Assembly (NCBI GenBank): GCA_003707065.3
Contig: PPXM03000001.1
Coordinates: 1,054,001 to 1,118,000 of the forward strand
DNA: 64,000 bases
Direction of reading: 5' to 3'
Origin: Trigonopsis variabilis
Taxonomy: Eukaryota > Ascomycota > Trigonopsidomycetes > Trigonopsidales > Trigonopsidaceae
Position 1 is the stretch's first letter, and each line of letters starts with the position of its first letter. Of the stretch, positions 22,222-33,227 are shown piece by piece. The position numbers and the translations under genes were made by a program. The notes under the pieces were generated by a model. The model did no database searches, was not told the origin of the DNA, and worked only from the letters and a program-made list of their open reading frames with translations.

Positions 22222-25065
22222 CTAATCTTGACACACGACCCACACCATATCTACCACCAGCGATGTCATCAATGCTTTTGCCAGTACCTTATCCTGCAAC
22301 AGATCAAACAGAGTGGCCATGGCAGCTTCACTGGCAGCTGCTCCGGCAATCTTGACTAGAATATCCGGTAATGCGCTAGTCACAAACAACCTTCGGGCTT
22401 CTTCCATGCTAACGCTCTCTCCACCATCGTTGGTCCCGTTTATATAGGCGTCGAGCATTTTCTCGAGGCGAGTCGCCAATTCATCCTGGTCGTACAGCTT
22501 ATTGGTCAGCTCCTGGTCGAGCATCCCGGCGATCAGTTGCAAATATCCATTCTGGCCGGTGCTTTTGGTCAACACGGTCTTCACAACGCCAACCAACGAC
22601 CGCCGAAGCGAAGAGACGCGCGACACCGCAAAGAGACGGTCAAAGACAACAAACAGATAGTTTACAATCTGAATGACATCGTCGCGACTAAACGATTGGT
22701 CACCATACCCGGAGCGATTCGATATCGTTCGCTCCAGACTGTCAGGCCGTTGACCAGGAGCCATCGTTTCCGGCTGGGGCATGGGCTGAGTCAACTTTGT
22801 AGGGTAAATCTCATCAATCTCGGAAGGACGGGGAGGCAGATGCATCTGTAAAGTCTTGTCAATCTCGTTTGACGACCCGCTCCTTTTCTCTGGAGTATCT
22901 ATGCTCGGGCGACTGCTACCTGTGTCCAAAGCCTCTGTAGTTTTGTCATCACCTCGACTCAAAGAACTCATATGCGAAGTCGATTGCGTTTGCTTCAAAG
23001 AAAGCTCACTAGCATCTCCCTCAAACACCGAAGACTGGCGTTTTTTGGCAGGACTGCTCCCCGAGCTTCCTGCACTTTGGATCGACTGTGATCGCTTCAG
23101 AGTCTTGTTGATGTTATTGAGAATGTTCCCGCGAAACTGGCTCAGCTTCTCGGACACGTCACGGAGAGCCAACTGGGGATCTAAAAGGTTGTCCCCTTTT
23201 AGCGCCAAGGGGTTTTTGGGATTGCGAATAGATGCCATATCGCGCTTGTCAAAAAAACGATGAAGGGCCTCAGATTCACAGAGGGCTGGGATTGACACGA
23301 CTCGCAGGAGGTATTGCTCCAAGTCTCCCGCGGCCTCGTCCCCGCTAAGGCCTTTTTTATCTGGGATCAGGTCCGCAGGAAGCTGAGTCTCTGTGCCAGA
23401 AATATGGGCCAGTTTGAGTAGAATCTGGTGGAGAGCCTGAAACTCGCCATAAGTCTGGATCGTCATCCATCCAGGGATGGCACTATGCTGAGGCTCGACA
23501 GTGATCATGAATTCATGCTGCCGACTGATGCCGCCTTTACGGATAGGGCCAATGGCGGCTGGCTGGCCCAACGACGACACGGTGATCTCGGCATCAAGCA
23601 AGTTTACTTTACCTTCCGACAGCTCTGACTCAGCCTCGGCTTCCAGAGCATCCTCATTGGTCAAAGTTTGATTGACATCACTAGAGGATTCCTTAGTTAA
23701 ACCATGCACGTCAGGCTCGCCTGAAGGAGCCTTGGGAGACGTGAAAACATCGGATGAAGAGCGAGGCTGCTCATGTTCCCCTATAGTTGAAGACTGTCCC
23801 GATTTCTCGGTCGAAGATTGCTCAAACGATGCCTTTGCAGCTTTGTCTTGTGGCTGTTCGATATTCTCAGACACAGGGCGCTGACGGTTATCGTCCAACT
23901 CTCCCGTTTCCAGCGCACGACTCTCTTGAATGATCTGGTTGGACACGTCGTCCGATACCCCGATATCTTTATCGAGTTCAGACTTGCGCTCCAGTAGATA
24001 AATAATCCAAGAGTTGAGAAATGTGGCTTCGCTGAACTGATCCACCATTGCACCAAACACCGAATAAGCAAACAGATCCACCAAAAAGGCTCGAATACCA
24101 AGAATGGACGATAACTCCTTATCGATAAACGTAGCAACGAACAATTCGGCAGCCTTGTTGAGTTTCTCTTGCTGGCTATCCCGATCCATCATCGCAGCTA
24201 AATCACTCCCAGGATTATTAGCTAGATACGTCTTGATCGCTCCCGCCACGGGGTTGGACTTGAGCAGTGGATCCACCGGTTCGCCAGGGACGGCATCGAC
24301 ATTAGAAGCCGAGTTGGAGCTAGCTGCAAAATACGACGGCGTAGCATATAACGTCCCTGTTCGAATGTCTTCAAAGAATCTGACCAAAGTGTAAGAAGTG
24401 GCCTTGGTGAGCTGAATCGTGAAATTGGGTCCTCCCTTCGATTGAAGCCTCGAAGTGACCGAAATGTACAAATCTTCCAGGCTTGCCCGACACTGACGGG
24501 CAAACAGATGACTAGCAGCATGTTGAGTATCCTGGCCGATCATGGGCGCATACCAGTACAGAATGTAGTAGTCAATGATATATGTACTCATTTTTTCAAA
24601 GACCCCCAGCATCGACGGGCGCAACGACAGCGCTGTCGAAGACACTGTCCGCCTTTTAATCAGCTCACTCAACGACCGTCGGTGTCGAGGGTAAGAAAGC
24701 TCGTTTGGAGGGCGGTCGAAAATCGGATTCCGATCTAGCCAAGACGGATCTGACACAACCATAAAAATAACCCCGCCCGCTCCTATGATCAGTCCCAAGA
24801 TCAAGCCAATTCCTATCCATCCAAATAGGAGCGTTATGACCAACAGGCCTACTCCTATTCCCAATACAGACGGCAGGTTAGAGTCAATGTAGCTCTTCAA
24901 GCCCGATTCTTCATATATTCTTATCAAGTGTCCAAGCATTTCGTCGAAATTCCCCTCCCCTCCTGGTATCGCTGGCTCCTTGTCATCCTGGGCCGCCTTT
25001 CTGTCGTCGCTGGCTGCAATCGTTATTTTATCCGGTTTGTCTCCTTGCGTATCATTCGCACTCAT
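22222..25065 (-). CDS. PXA-PX-Nexin_C sorting nexin (Mdm1/SNX13-14 related)
   Basis: 947 residues, intronless; ATG at 25065 is the first in frame. Order of parts: acidic start, two close hydrophobic hairpin segments (about residues 60-105, 'GIGVGLLVITLLFGWIGIG'), a PXA domain (about 150-370), a long Ser/Glu-rich linker, a PX phosphoinositide-binding fold (about 505-630, 'FMITVEPQHSAIPGWMTIQT' to 'ALHRFFDKRD'), another linker, and a Nexin_C domain (about 790-945). Such proteins sit in the ER by the hairpin and tether it to vacuole/endosome or lipid droplets. The RGS domain of animal SNX13/14 is not visible. A perfect TCACGTGA lies about 97 bp upstream. Confidence 0.85.
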   Translation of the reverse strand: MSANDTQGDKPDKITIAASDDRKAAQDDKEPAIPGGEGNFDEMLGHLIRIYEESGLKSYIDSNLPSVLGIGVGLLVITLLFGWIGIGLILGLIIGAGGVIFMVVSDPSWLDRNPIFDRPPNELSYPRHRRSLSELIKRRTVSSTALSLRPSMLGVFEKMSTYIIDYYILYWYAPMIGQDTQHAASHLFARQCRASLEDLYISVTSRLQSKGGPNFTIQLTKATSYTLVRFFEDIRTGTLYATPSYFAASSNSASNVDAVPGEPVDPLLKSNPVAGAIKTYLANNPGSDLAAMMDRDSQQEKLNKAAELFVATFIDKELSSILGIRAFLVDLFAYSVFGAMVDQFSEATFLNSWIIYLLERKSELDKDIGVSDDVSNQIIQESRALETGELDDNRQRPVSENIEQPQDKAAKASFEQSSTEKSGQSSTIGEHEQPRSSSDVFTSPKAPSGEPDVHGLTKESSSDVNQTLTNEDALEAEAESELSEGKVNLLDAEITVSSLGQPAAIGPIRKGGISRQHEFMITVEPQHSAIPGWMTIQTYGEFQALHQILLKLAHISGTETQLPADLIPDKKGLSGDEAAGDLEQYLLRVVSIPALCESEALHRFFDKRDMASIRNPKNPLALKGDNLLDPQLALRDVSEKLSQFRGNILNNINKTLKRSQSIQSAGSSGSSPAKKRQSSVFEGDASELSLKQTQSTSHMSSLSRGDDKTTEALDTGSSRPSIDTPEKRSGSSNEIDKTLQMHLPPRPSEIDEIYPTKLTQPMPQPETMAPGQRPDSLERTISNRSGYGDQSFSRDDVIQIVNYLFVVFDRLFAVSRVSSLRRSLVGVVKTVLTKSTGQNGYLQLIAGMLDQELTNKLYDQDELATRLEKMLDAYINGTNDGGESVSMEEARRLFVTSALPDILVKIAGAAASEAAMATLFDLLQDKVLAKALMTSLVVDMVWVVCQD

Positions 25066-25161
25066 GCTGCTCAGCAGCTGATCCAAGATTCTCTTCTCCT
25101 AATGCCCGTTTGATGGATTCCACCAAGGGGAGGTGATTATGACACCGATGGGTAACGCCCG

Positions 25162-25169
25162 TCACGTGA
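25162..25169. promoter_or_regulatory. TCACGTGA E-box (Cbf1-type)
   Basis: A perfect 8-bp palindrome, the preferred Cbf1 site, 97 bp before the sorting-nexin start codon. Binding is inferred from the motif only. Confidence 0.4.
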
Positions 25170-25278
25170 GGACACGGCAGTGGCATGGTGGATAAGGTCT
25201 AATTAGTGACATCAGCGGTGGTTGGAGAAAAATACACGAGCAAATACATTTCCACTTCTAGCTTCTATCGATAGAGAA

Positions 25279-27097
25279 TCATACACGTTCAAAAAATAGC
25301 AGATATGCCGTCCGGTCCCGTTGTCCCAAGCCGCCTCCCGTCGACAACGAGTGCATGCTGGACCCTCGAGTATGGCCGTAGACGGTCTGGAACTCAGCCA
25401 GCCCAGGTCCGTCGGACACTTGGTCGGGACGGATGTATTTTAGGCTGATGTCGTCGATGTTGATCCATTTTCCTGTTCCTTGATGCAAAACATTCACTGT
25501 ATAGTGCCCGCCTTCGACTGAAGGCCCGTGATGGTAGACCACAGCAAAGAGACGATACCGGTGATCTTTCTCGCTCTGTAAGCCTGGCGACAGACAAGAC
25601 TGGGGAATCTCGAGCTCACGGTCTATCTGAATGTCTTTGGTCACTTTTTCAACCACCACTGCTCCCTGTCGCGTCGTCAACTGGAACCGTTTCAGGTGGA
25701 GGACAAGGACAGGTGGAAGTTCGTTTATAGCGGTCTGTTTAGTAGCATGAACCATTTTGCCCTGCTCCTCCCACGAGAGATTCTCAGGTTTAGCCAAATT
25801 CTCTAAAGCTTGGGCAATGGTGTCAATCGAAGGGCCTGAGATGTCCAGCTGGACATGCTGGAACGGCTCGACAATGACGGACGATTTTTTACCTTTGACG
25901 TTAAGCACTGAACGAAACTGGCCTCCAAATATTTTCGTAATGGGTGAAATGGCAACGTTGGTGGCTCTAGTTATGGCAGTCTTGTGGTTCTTTTGGACTT
26001 CCACCCAGCCGTCACTTTCCCCAGGTGGCTCGACATGCAGTTCGTCTGAAACCATTCCAGCGTTTTTCATGTTTGAGAGTGAGGTGTAGAACTCCTGGTG
26101 CAAGCCATCGAGCAGGAACCCAAGGAACTCCTCTGCATCTTCCTGATGACCGCTTCGCATGGAGTCGAACTGACTGAGGCGACGTATGGCATCGTAGAAA
26201 ACATCAGGAGTAAACGGAGAACCAAATGTGCTGGGGGATTCGGGTATAGGAGCCGAAGGAGGGCGGAATTCATGGATGAGGAGGATCATGGCGTCTAGAA
26301 GAGGAGTGTCAGAGTCAAAACGGTGAGCGACTTGCGCTCCAGTCATCGTAAGCAGACGATTGAAGGGCACACAAAATACAAGGGCTTGGAGGATGGAGTT
26401 CATAAAGCAGAGGTTGCCAGCATTAAAAAGCCCTCGAGGGACGACAACCGGGAGTTTGGAGGATTTCGAGTATTCAAATGATGCGACGACGTCTCCAAGA
26501 GACTTTGAAGTACGAGAGGGATGAACGTTCGACTGGGTGCCGGCTCGAGCAGCCCATGAACTTTTTGGAGGCAAAGCCGACTGGACGTCCTTTTCGGGAG
26601 GCGATGAGGCTGAAGAGGAAGATTCTATTGTTTGGTCATCGAAGCATGTCGAGGGAGAAGATGGAGCGAGCGAAATGGGAGCGGTGGGTCTGGGACGAAC
26701 TTTTCTTGATCTTCGTTTCGGGAAAGGTGAAGAAGGATCTGATAACCAAGGAAGCTATTGTTAGACGATATGATACACAGACGCCGGCGTGAGGCAGCAG
26801 AAGAACGAGGTGATATGGCTGGCATGAATTTTTTTCAAACCAGTCTTGACTCATGCAGAGCACTAGCGGCGAATCCAAGAGCAGATCAATTTCAATAAGA
26901 AGCTCTAATAAATGGCAACCCAAAACACCAGTAACAGACGACATGAGCCGAGACCAAGATGAATGCAAGCCAGAAACGGTCCACGAGACCAACAGAGGTC
27001 TTCAGCACCCCAGCCACACGACCACGCTACTTACAGGAGGCCTGAATCGAAAGATCTCGGGACTAGGAGGGAGACCTTCACACGGGTTTGAGCCCAT
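25279..27097 (-). CDS. UBP3: Ubiquitin-specific protease, Ubp3/USP10 type
   Basis: Removes ubiquitin from substrate proteins; Ubp3 works with Bre5 in secretory traffic and ribophagy. The 25279-26754 exon encodes the whole USP domain: Cys box 'GLFNAGNLCFMNSILQALV' (catalytic C137 of the spliced protein), 'GHQEDAEEFLGFLLDGL', and His box 'GGHYTVNVLHQG' with 'WINIDDISL' near the end. This exon has no ATG before the Cys box, so an upstream exon is required. I propose exon 1 at 27097-27035 (A-rich context AAAAATGG, reads 'MGSNPCEGLPPSPEIFRFRP') and a 280-nt phase-0 intron (GTAAGT...CTAACAATAG), for 512 residues. The protease is certain; exon 1 is inferred. Confidence 0.85.
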
Positions 27098-27565
27098 TTT
27101 TGTTAGTGGGAGCGGTCGACAGCCAGGTCGATAAATTCTGGTGGATGGGATGGCTTGGTGGAGGAGGTTGTAGTGGAGGACAACGACGCCAGCAGGCACG
27201 CAGCAAGGTGGACACAAAACGGAGCCGATAACTTGGAATAAAACTCGGTGGGAAAACTGGAATTGTTCCATAGAGATGCTTGGTTTAGACTGTACTCTGG
27301 ACAGGAACAGTACCACTGAGATAAGGACACCCAGTGGCCCTGGACCTTGTAGTCGTGGTCAGACATGTCGACGAGCTCGTTATCATTTAGTAAGGCTAAA
27401 CATCGAGTATAAAGAGAAGGACAGGAGAAAAACAATAGAGTCAGACTCAATGACGAATCGGCACGACTCAAGTCCAAGACAAAGTCCATGCTTGTTCTTA
27501 CAAAGCAGATAAGCCAGGCTGACTTGACGGTGGACAGCGTCCAGCTCCATCAGCAGGCCGCCGTC

Positions 27566-27685
27566 TCTACGCCTCCAGTTTCTACGGTCGCTCTACGCAA
27601 CAAACCCTCCAATCGAATGATGTAGACGATTAATAAACCTTACGGCTTGCTTCTACGACATTCTACGGGAAAATAGAATGATGTA
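27566..27685. repeat. Cluster of TCTACG and GAATGATGTA motifs
   Basis: TCTACG occurs at 27566, 27581, 27592, 27652 and 27662, and GAATGATGTA at 27615-27624 and again at 27676-27685, all within 120 bp. The two longer copies show the segment is partly duplicated. Possible transcription-factor sites between UBP3 and OLE1; no known factor assigned. Confidence 0.5.
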
Positions 27686-28332
27686 AGGTCGATGCAGCCC
27701 GTTGATATTTCCCTCACATGATTTATCTCCAATCATTACTGGCCCTCGCGATTGCGCGCCCGCTAAACTCATCACTCGAGTATTCCATAACATCACCAGC
27801 AGTTATGAATAGGACATGTGTGTACACACATAGTGGTGTCGTAGCCTCGTGCGTCTCCTGACATCGTTTTTCCCAATACGAAGCCCGTTCGTCGGGGATA
27901 ACAGTCCTCGTCCTGGCCAGAGCTGGAATCTTCCATCTACATCAAGTGTTTGATATCTACAACTTCTTGTTCTATGGCAATTGTCTGACAACATCTATTG
28001 GCAGCCAATCACTGCCCAGGATCTGCAGAAATCTTGAGACATTTTCGAATCACAAGATTCCCCTCAGGGTCGTCCGTCACCGTTGTAACGCCAACTCATC
28101 GTCAGACCATCGGCAGACATTATTTGCCCTTCCCAACATTAGTCGGTCGACCGGCTGAGATGAGTCGGTTTGATGACGATCTTGCTATTTTTATTTTTAG
28201 TCTTGTTGTCTTTCTCGATCATCTAGCCTCCTGTTTGCTGGCTCGTTTCTTTCTTGTCACTCATCTCTTGTAGTCGGACTTTCTACGCAGCCAACAGTGC
28301 AAATCAGTCGACTGCTATACCTAACGCGCGCA

Positions 28333-28345
28333 TAGGGTTACCCTA
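28333..28345. promoter_or_regulatory. TAGGGTTACCCTA palindrome upstream of OLE1
   Basis: Two inverted TAGGGT halves around a central T, about 160 bp before the ATG. It contains both a TTACCC core (Reb1-like) and TAGGG cores (Tbf1/telobox-like), types bound by general regulatory Myb factors in yeasts. Function is inferred. Confidence 0.35.
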
Positions 28346-28503
28346 ATTAATGGTCACTTGGTTGCTAAACGCGGAAATAAGTAAACTTGCTACACATGCT
28401 GGGTGCGCCGCATGCTCGGCGGCGGGCGCAGTCCCCCCAACAGCCTGGTTGGGTTGCCCTCCTTTAAAAGAACCGGCCGGCACCGTCTCGCCTTACGATC
28501 AAA

Positions 28504-29856
28504 ATGGCATCGAGCTCGTCGTCCCAGAATGCTTCCAAGCATATAAGCGAAGAGTCGTTTACTCTCGCTAACTGGTATCGCCATATTAATTGGCTAAATA
28601 CCACTTTGGTCGTCATCATTCCGACAATCGGTCTGATCATGGCCCCATTTGTGGCTCTCCAGCGAAAAACTTTGATTTTTGCTTTCTTCTACTACTGCGT
28701 CAGCGGAATCGGCATCACCGCCGGTTATCACCGTCTATGGGCTCACCGCGCTTACTCGGCCCGATGGCCTTTACGGTTTATCCTTGCTTTGGCTGGTGGC
28801 GCTGCTGTCGAGGGATCGATTCGGTGGTGGTGTAATGGACATCGAACTCATCACCGCTTCACTGATACGGACAAGGATCCCTATAATGTTCGACGAGGTC
28901 TTTGGTATGCCCATCTCGGATGGATGGTGCTCAAGAGCAACCCCAAACTCAAGGGACGAACCGACATCAGCGATCTTACTGCGGATCCTATCGTCCGATG
29001 GCAACAACGTCATTACATTCTTGTCCTCCTCGTTATGGGATTCATCTTCCCCATGCTTGTTTGTGGCTTGGGTTGGGGCGACTGGATGGGCGGTCTGGTC
29101 TATGCCGGAATCATTCGAGTTCTCTGCATCCACAATGCCACTTTTTGTGTCAACTCTTTGGCTCATTACATTGGTGAGCAGCCTTTTGACGATCGTCGTT
29201 CCCCTCGAGACCACGTTCTCACTGCTGTCGTCACCTTTGGCGAAGGCTACCACAACTTCCACCACGAATTCCCTTCGGATTATCGAAATGCTATCCGCTG
29301 GTATCAGTATGATCCTACAAAGTGGCTCATTCGCACTTGCAAATTCCTCGGTCTCGCTTATGATCTCAAGACTTTCTCGTCCAACGCCATCCAACAAGGC
29401 CTTGTTCAACAAAAGCAAAAGAAACTCGATCAGTGGCGTGCGCAGCTTAACTGGGGTGTTCCTCTAGAACAACTGCCCATTTTGGAGTACGATGACTTTG
29501 TCGAGCAATCGAAGAAACGGGCCCTTGTTGTCGTTGCCGGTGTCGTCCATGACGTGACTGATTTCATTGACGATCACCCTGGTGGAAGAGCTCTTATCAA
29601 CTCTGGAATCGGCAAGGATGCTACTGCCAACTTCAACGGCGGTGTCTACGACCATTCAAACGCTGCTCACAATCTTCTTGCGACTATGCGGGTAGGTGTC
29701 ATTCGTGGCGGTTCTGAGGTTGAAATATGGAAGCAGGCTCAACGAGAGCGCAAAGATACTACTATCGTTTCTGATTCAAATCAGATACCTATCGTGAGAG
29801 CCAACAACCAGGCTAGCCGTCTTCGTCGACCGATTCCTGTCGCCGACGCAGCTTAA
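28504..29856 (+). CDS. OLE1: Stearoyl-CoA delta-9 desaturase with fused cytochrome b5
   Basis: ER enzyme that puts the first double bond in palmitoyl- and stearoyl-CoA. 450 residues, no intron, ATG in AAAATGG context. The three histidine boxes that bind the di-iron centre are intact: 'HRLWAH' (76-81), 'HRTHH' (113-117) and 'HNFHH' (250-254). Four hydrophobic segments lie around them in the expected places. A C-terminal cytochrome b5 domain (about 325-410) carries the haem motif 'HPGG' (358-361) and the second haem His in 'VYDHSNAAH' (H384), so electron supply is built in, as in yeast Ole1. It converges with SPT16, with 151 bp between stops. Confidence 0.96.
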   Translation: MASSSSSQNASKHISEESFTLANWYRHINWLNTTLVVIIPTIGLIMAPFVALQRKTLIFAFFYYCVSGIGITAGYHRLWAHRAYSARWPLRFILALAGGAAVEGSIRWWCNGHRTHHRFTDTDKDPYNVRRGLWYAHLGWMVLKSNPKLKGRTDISDLTADPIVRWQQRHYILVLLVMGFIFPMLVCGLGWGDWMGGLVYAGIIRVLCIHNATFCVNSLAHYIGEQPFDDRRSPRDHVLTAVVTFGEGYHNFHHEFPSDYRNAIRWYQYDPTKWLIRTCKFLGLAYDLKTFSSNAIQQGLVQQKQKKLDQWRAQLNWGVPLEQLPILEYDDFVEQSKKRALVVVAGVVHDVTDFIDDHPGGRALINSGIGKDATANFNGGVYDHSNAAHNLLATMRVGVIRGGSEVEIWKQAQRERKDTTIVSDSNQIPIVRANNQASRLRRPIPVADAA

Positions 29857-30007
29857 TTATTGTTTTGAATGAGGAAAAGGATAAATGGGAGTGTCTGAGT
29901 GAGTGAGTGTGCGTGTGTGTTCATATATAAGGATAAATCAAGAGGCAACATCCTCTCTATACTGTTAGATTTGTTGAAATCGTAGTTCATATCCCAAATA
30001 CATAAGG

Positions 30008-32962
30008 CTAATCGCTCTCATCATCATCTTCACTTTCCTCGGAGCCTGAGCCTTCACTCGACTCCTCGGCGACTTCAGAGTACTCCGACTCTTCCTCATC
30101 CTCTTCTTCTTCACTGGCCGAGGGCTCGTAGTCACTGTCGCCATCGTCTTCTCCTCCACTTTGTTCCTCATCGCTTTCGACCGACAAGAAGCTCCAGCCA
30201 CCACCTTCAAAGAATTCATGGGGGTCTTGGGTAATTGTCTTCATGATTGTAGGCCAGTTGAGATTCAAGGGGCCTTCGGTATACGGGATATCAATCTCAT
30301 TCAGCCAGTCCTTGACATTGTCGAGTTGCTCCATGGCAATAGAGTTTATGTGCATGACGGGTCTCGAAAAGTCCTTGAAGACAAAGACAAGGTCAAAATT
30401 CTTGAGGCCGAATTGGACACGCTCGAAATGAACGATTTCGACTTCGCTGAGGGTGATGACCAAAAAGGGAGGATCAATCAGTTGGACCAGACATTCAGTC
30501 GTAGGCTGACAAAAGACATTTGCTCTGAATGGGACACCGTAGAACCCAAGCTCGCGGAAGGGCACGTCGACATCAAAAGCTCCTCGGGCGGCATCAGAGA
30601 TTTTCTCGGCAAAGGCCTTGAATTCCTTGTTGAGGGCCGCTCGTCGACGACGGTCTTCCTGCTCGGCCTCGAGCTCGTCTTCATCTCCGTAGCGGTACTT
30701 GCGCTTGCGGTTGCCGGTTTCATCATTAACCTCACCTGCTTCTCGATAAAACTGGACGTCTCGCGTCTTGCGTTTGCCAATCATGATTGGATTCTTGAGA
30801 TGGGCGTGGATGGCAGCGATGAGTTCATGATCGCATGGCTGGAAGAAAAGGTGCTTGATATTCGAAAAAAGAACGTCGATAGAATGCTCATTGCGACCAA
30901 CAGATTGGTATCTAAGACCGTTCTGATGGATTTCGACATAACCTGGAGCGCGTTTAGCATCTGGTCCAGGACGGGCATAGACGGTATCCAATCGGACGGG
31001 ACGTTGACCTTTAACCTCAATCAGCCTTCCTTGGTCCACCACGTCGGCGAGCTCCTTCTTTTCATTCTCCATTTTGACGACCTCCTTCTTCAGGTCCTGG
31101 ATCTGTCGAAAAACATCATTCATTCGATCCTTGTCCCGACTTCGGAACGTCAAAGAACGGATAAACTGGGAGCCAGACTCCTCAGTGGGAACGACTTGTT
31201 TGGCAGCTCCTCCACCTGGTCCGGGAGTGTCGAAATTTAGACGCAGGTAAATAAAGGCATCTTCTTCGTTCTTACTCGCATTTTTGAGAGTGTTTATATG
31301 AAAAGGCACAGGACGTCCAGCTATCGGCAAAATGATTGTTTGAGCTTTAGGGTCGACATGGATCTTGAGGTCTTTAACAGATGAGGGCAGTTGAGATTCT
31401 CGAAGATAAGATTCAAATCGTTTGACAACTGGTTTCTGTTCATCATCGGTGGCTTTATTACCGGACTGATATTTCGCAAGACCTTCAGACTGAACCCTTG
31501 CTAGTAATTCTTTTTGATGTTCCCGACGGCGAAGTTCAGCACTTTCATCCTTGGCGTCGTGGTTAGCTTTATCCCGTTGTCTAGTCTTTCTCCCTGCGTA
31601 AATATCAATTTTAGTATCGCGAACTTCATCATCTTCATCTTCCTCTCCTTCAAAGTAGTAACAGACGTCACTGAGAGCTTTTGTGCAATCAGAGAGAACT
31701 TCGGGCTTCTCTTTAGTAATTTTGATGGTATCGGCTAGTAAGACGGCATAAGGTTTAGTCGATTTTTTGGACTTCAAGTCCGAGAGCCCTAAATAAAGAC
31801 AGAACACCATTCCCTCCTTAAGAACGCGAGTATCCTTTGAATTTAACAACAGACTACTATCTCTGAACTCAATACCCATACCCCAGCCGATATTCTTGAC
31901 GAAATGAGATTCATAGTCGGGATGATTTTGCTTAATAAAGTTGATAGCCTCTTCGTAAGCATCTTTGGCCTGCACCCCTTCATGAAGGGTATCGAAAAGA
32001 TGGGACTGAAGCTTTAGGAGAAAGGAATAAGCTTTTTCCTGATCAGGATTGGGATCTACCATGAACGTCCGCCCGACGTTTGAACAATAGGATTTGTATC
32101 TCAATCCAAGACTGGAAACAATCACTCCGGCATCGAGATTTTTATTATCAGACATCGCAGAAGGACGTAGATCGTACGATCCGCCTGATTGTATAATTGG
32201 TGAGTAGCACCATTCCAGCTGGCTGAGATCGACCTAGGAAAGTTAGCCACGACCCCAAACGACACCTACCTCAGGTCCAAGGTTCAGCTTAGTCATAAAT
32301 TTTGAGTCCTCGATTCTGTCTTCGATTCGCTCTGATAGCTTGGTATGAGATATCTTTGTGTCATTGTCGATGATCTTGAAGATTTCATCCATAAAGTAAC
32401 CTCCCATGAATTTGGCTGATACCTTCGAAGCGACCTTCAATGACTTCAACTCTTCAGGATCCTTGATTTCACCCGCAGTCGATAGACCCAACGATGCATC
32501 GACTAATTGGAATTCCGATTTGACCGGGTCAAAGATCTGCTGCCATTCGTCGACGAACGGCCCTTTGAACTGATCCTTGGGAAAAGTACCAACCACAGTA
32601 CCCGCCTGTTTAATCTCATCAATTAAATCTTGGAATAACTTATTATTATGACTCTGATCTTTATTCCGCACCCAAACCAAAATCGACGAAGACTCGAGGG
32701 GAGTCAAGTACTTTGCCTTGCCAGACCCGGTGATAAAAACCACTTTGCTGGGCGTAATTAATATTCCAGTCGAAGGGAACTCATATCCAAGTAGCCAGGT
32801 ATGCAGGACTGATGACTTTTGAAACGGCCGCTCATCGTTTGGTTTGCCAACGATAACCAAGATCGATTTGGCCCCGTTAAACAGAGATTCGTCGTTGAGC
32901 AAAGACTGTAATAACCTTGATCTTTTTCGAAATAAGACGTCATCAATTGTGATTTCGGACAT
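30008..32962 (-). CDS. SPT16: FACT histone chaperone subunit Spt16
   Basis: Large subunit of FACT, which moves H2A-H2B during transcription and replication. Exons 32962-32270 and 32233-30008 give 972 residues; the 36-nt intron (GTAGGT...CTAACTTTCCTAG) joins 'KLNLGPE' to 'VDLSQLEWCYSPIIQSGG'. The N-terminal peptidase-M24-like domain ('WLLGYEFPSTGILITPSK', 'LGLRYKSYCSNVGRTFMVDP') lacks metal-binding residues, as in all Spt16. The middle pleckstrin-like domains ('GYVEIHQNGLRYQSV', 'VPFRELGFYGVPFRANVF') are followed by the Asp/Glu/Ser-rich C-terminal tail of about 60 residues that holds H2A-H2B. It shares a 265-bp promoter region with YPT31. Confidence 0.95.
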
Positions 32963-33227
32963 CCTGTCGTCGAACCTTGGTTTGCTCGATTCAAAGGGGG
33001 CGCCTGCTGGAAAATTAAATGGGCAATTGAGGTGTTGACGTGTTTGTACCGTAATCCTCGCAACGGCCGTGACCTTTATGCCGTAACTACAACCGCTCTG
33101 CCTATGCGGTATCTATGGACCACTCAACTCTCCTTGTTGAACGACCTCTTTAGATTCATTTCAACCGCCTAAATTCTTAGCAACCTGTGAATTCTTCCGC
33201 GGTCTACCTCTTGGGTTATATCTTATC

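Larger units (their letters stand above)
27098..28503. other. 1.4 kb divergent promoter region UBP3 / OLE1
   Basis: No gene seen. Two regulatory-looking items are listed separately: a TCTACG/GAATGATGTA cluster (27566-27685) and a TAGGGTTACCCTA palindrome (28333-28345). The last 100 bp before OLE1 are GC-rich. Confidence 0.45.

Noticed and set aside
28771-29418. Minus-strand open frame of 215 codons under OLE1
   Set aside because: Shadow of a conserved gene; no family features.
30161-31240. Plus-strand open frame of 359 codons
   Set aside because: Antisense to SPT16, no recognisable family, starts inside the acidic-tail coding region.
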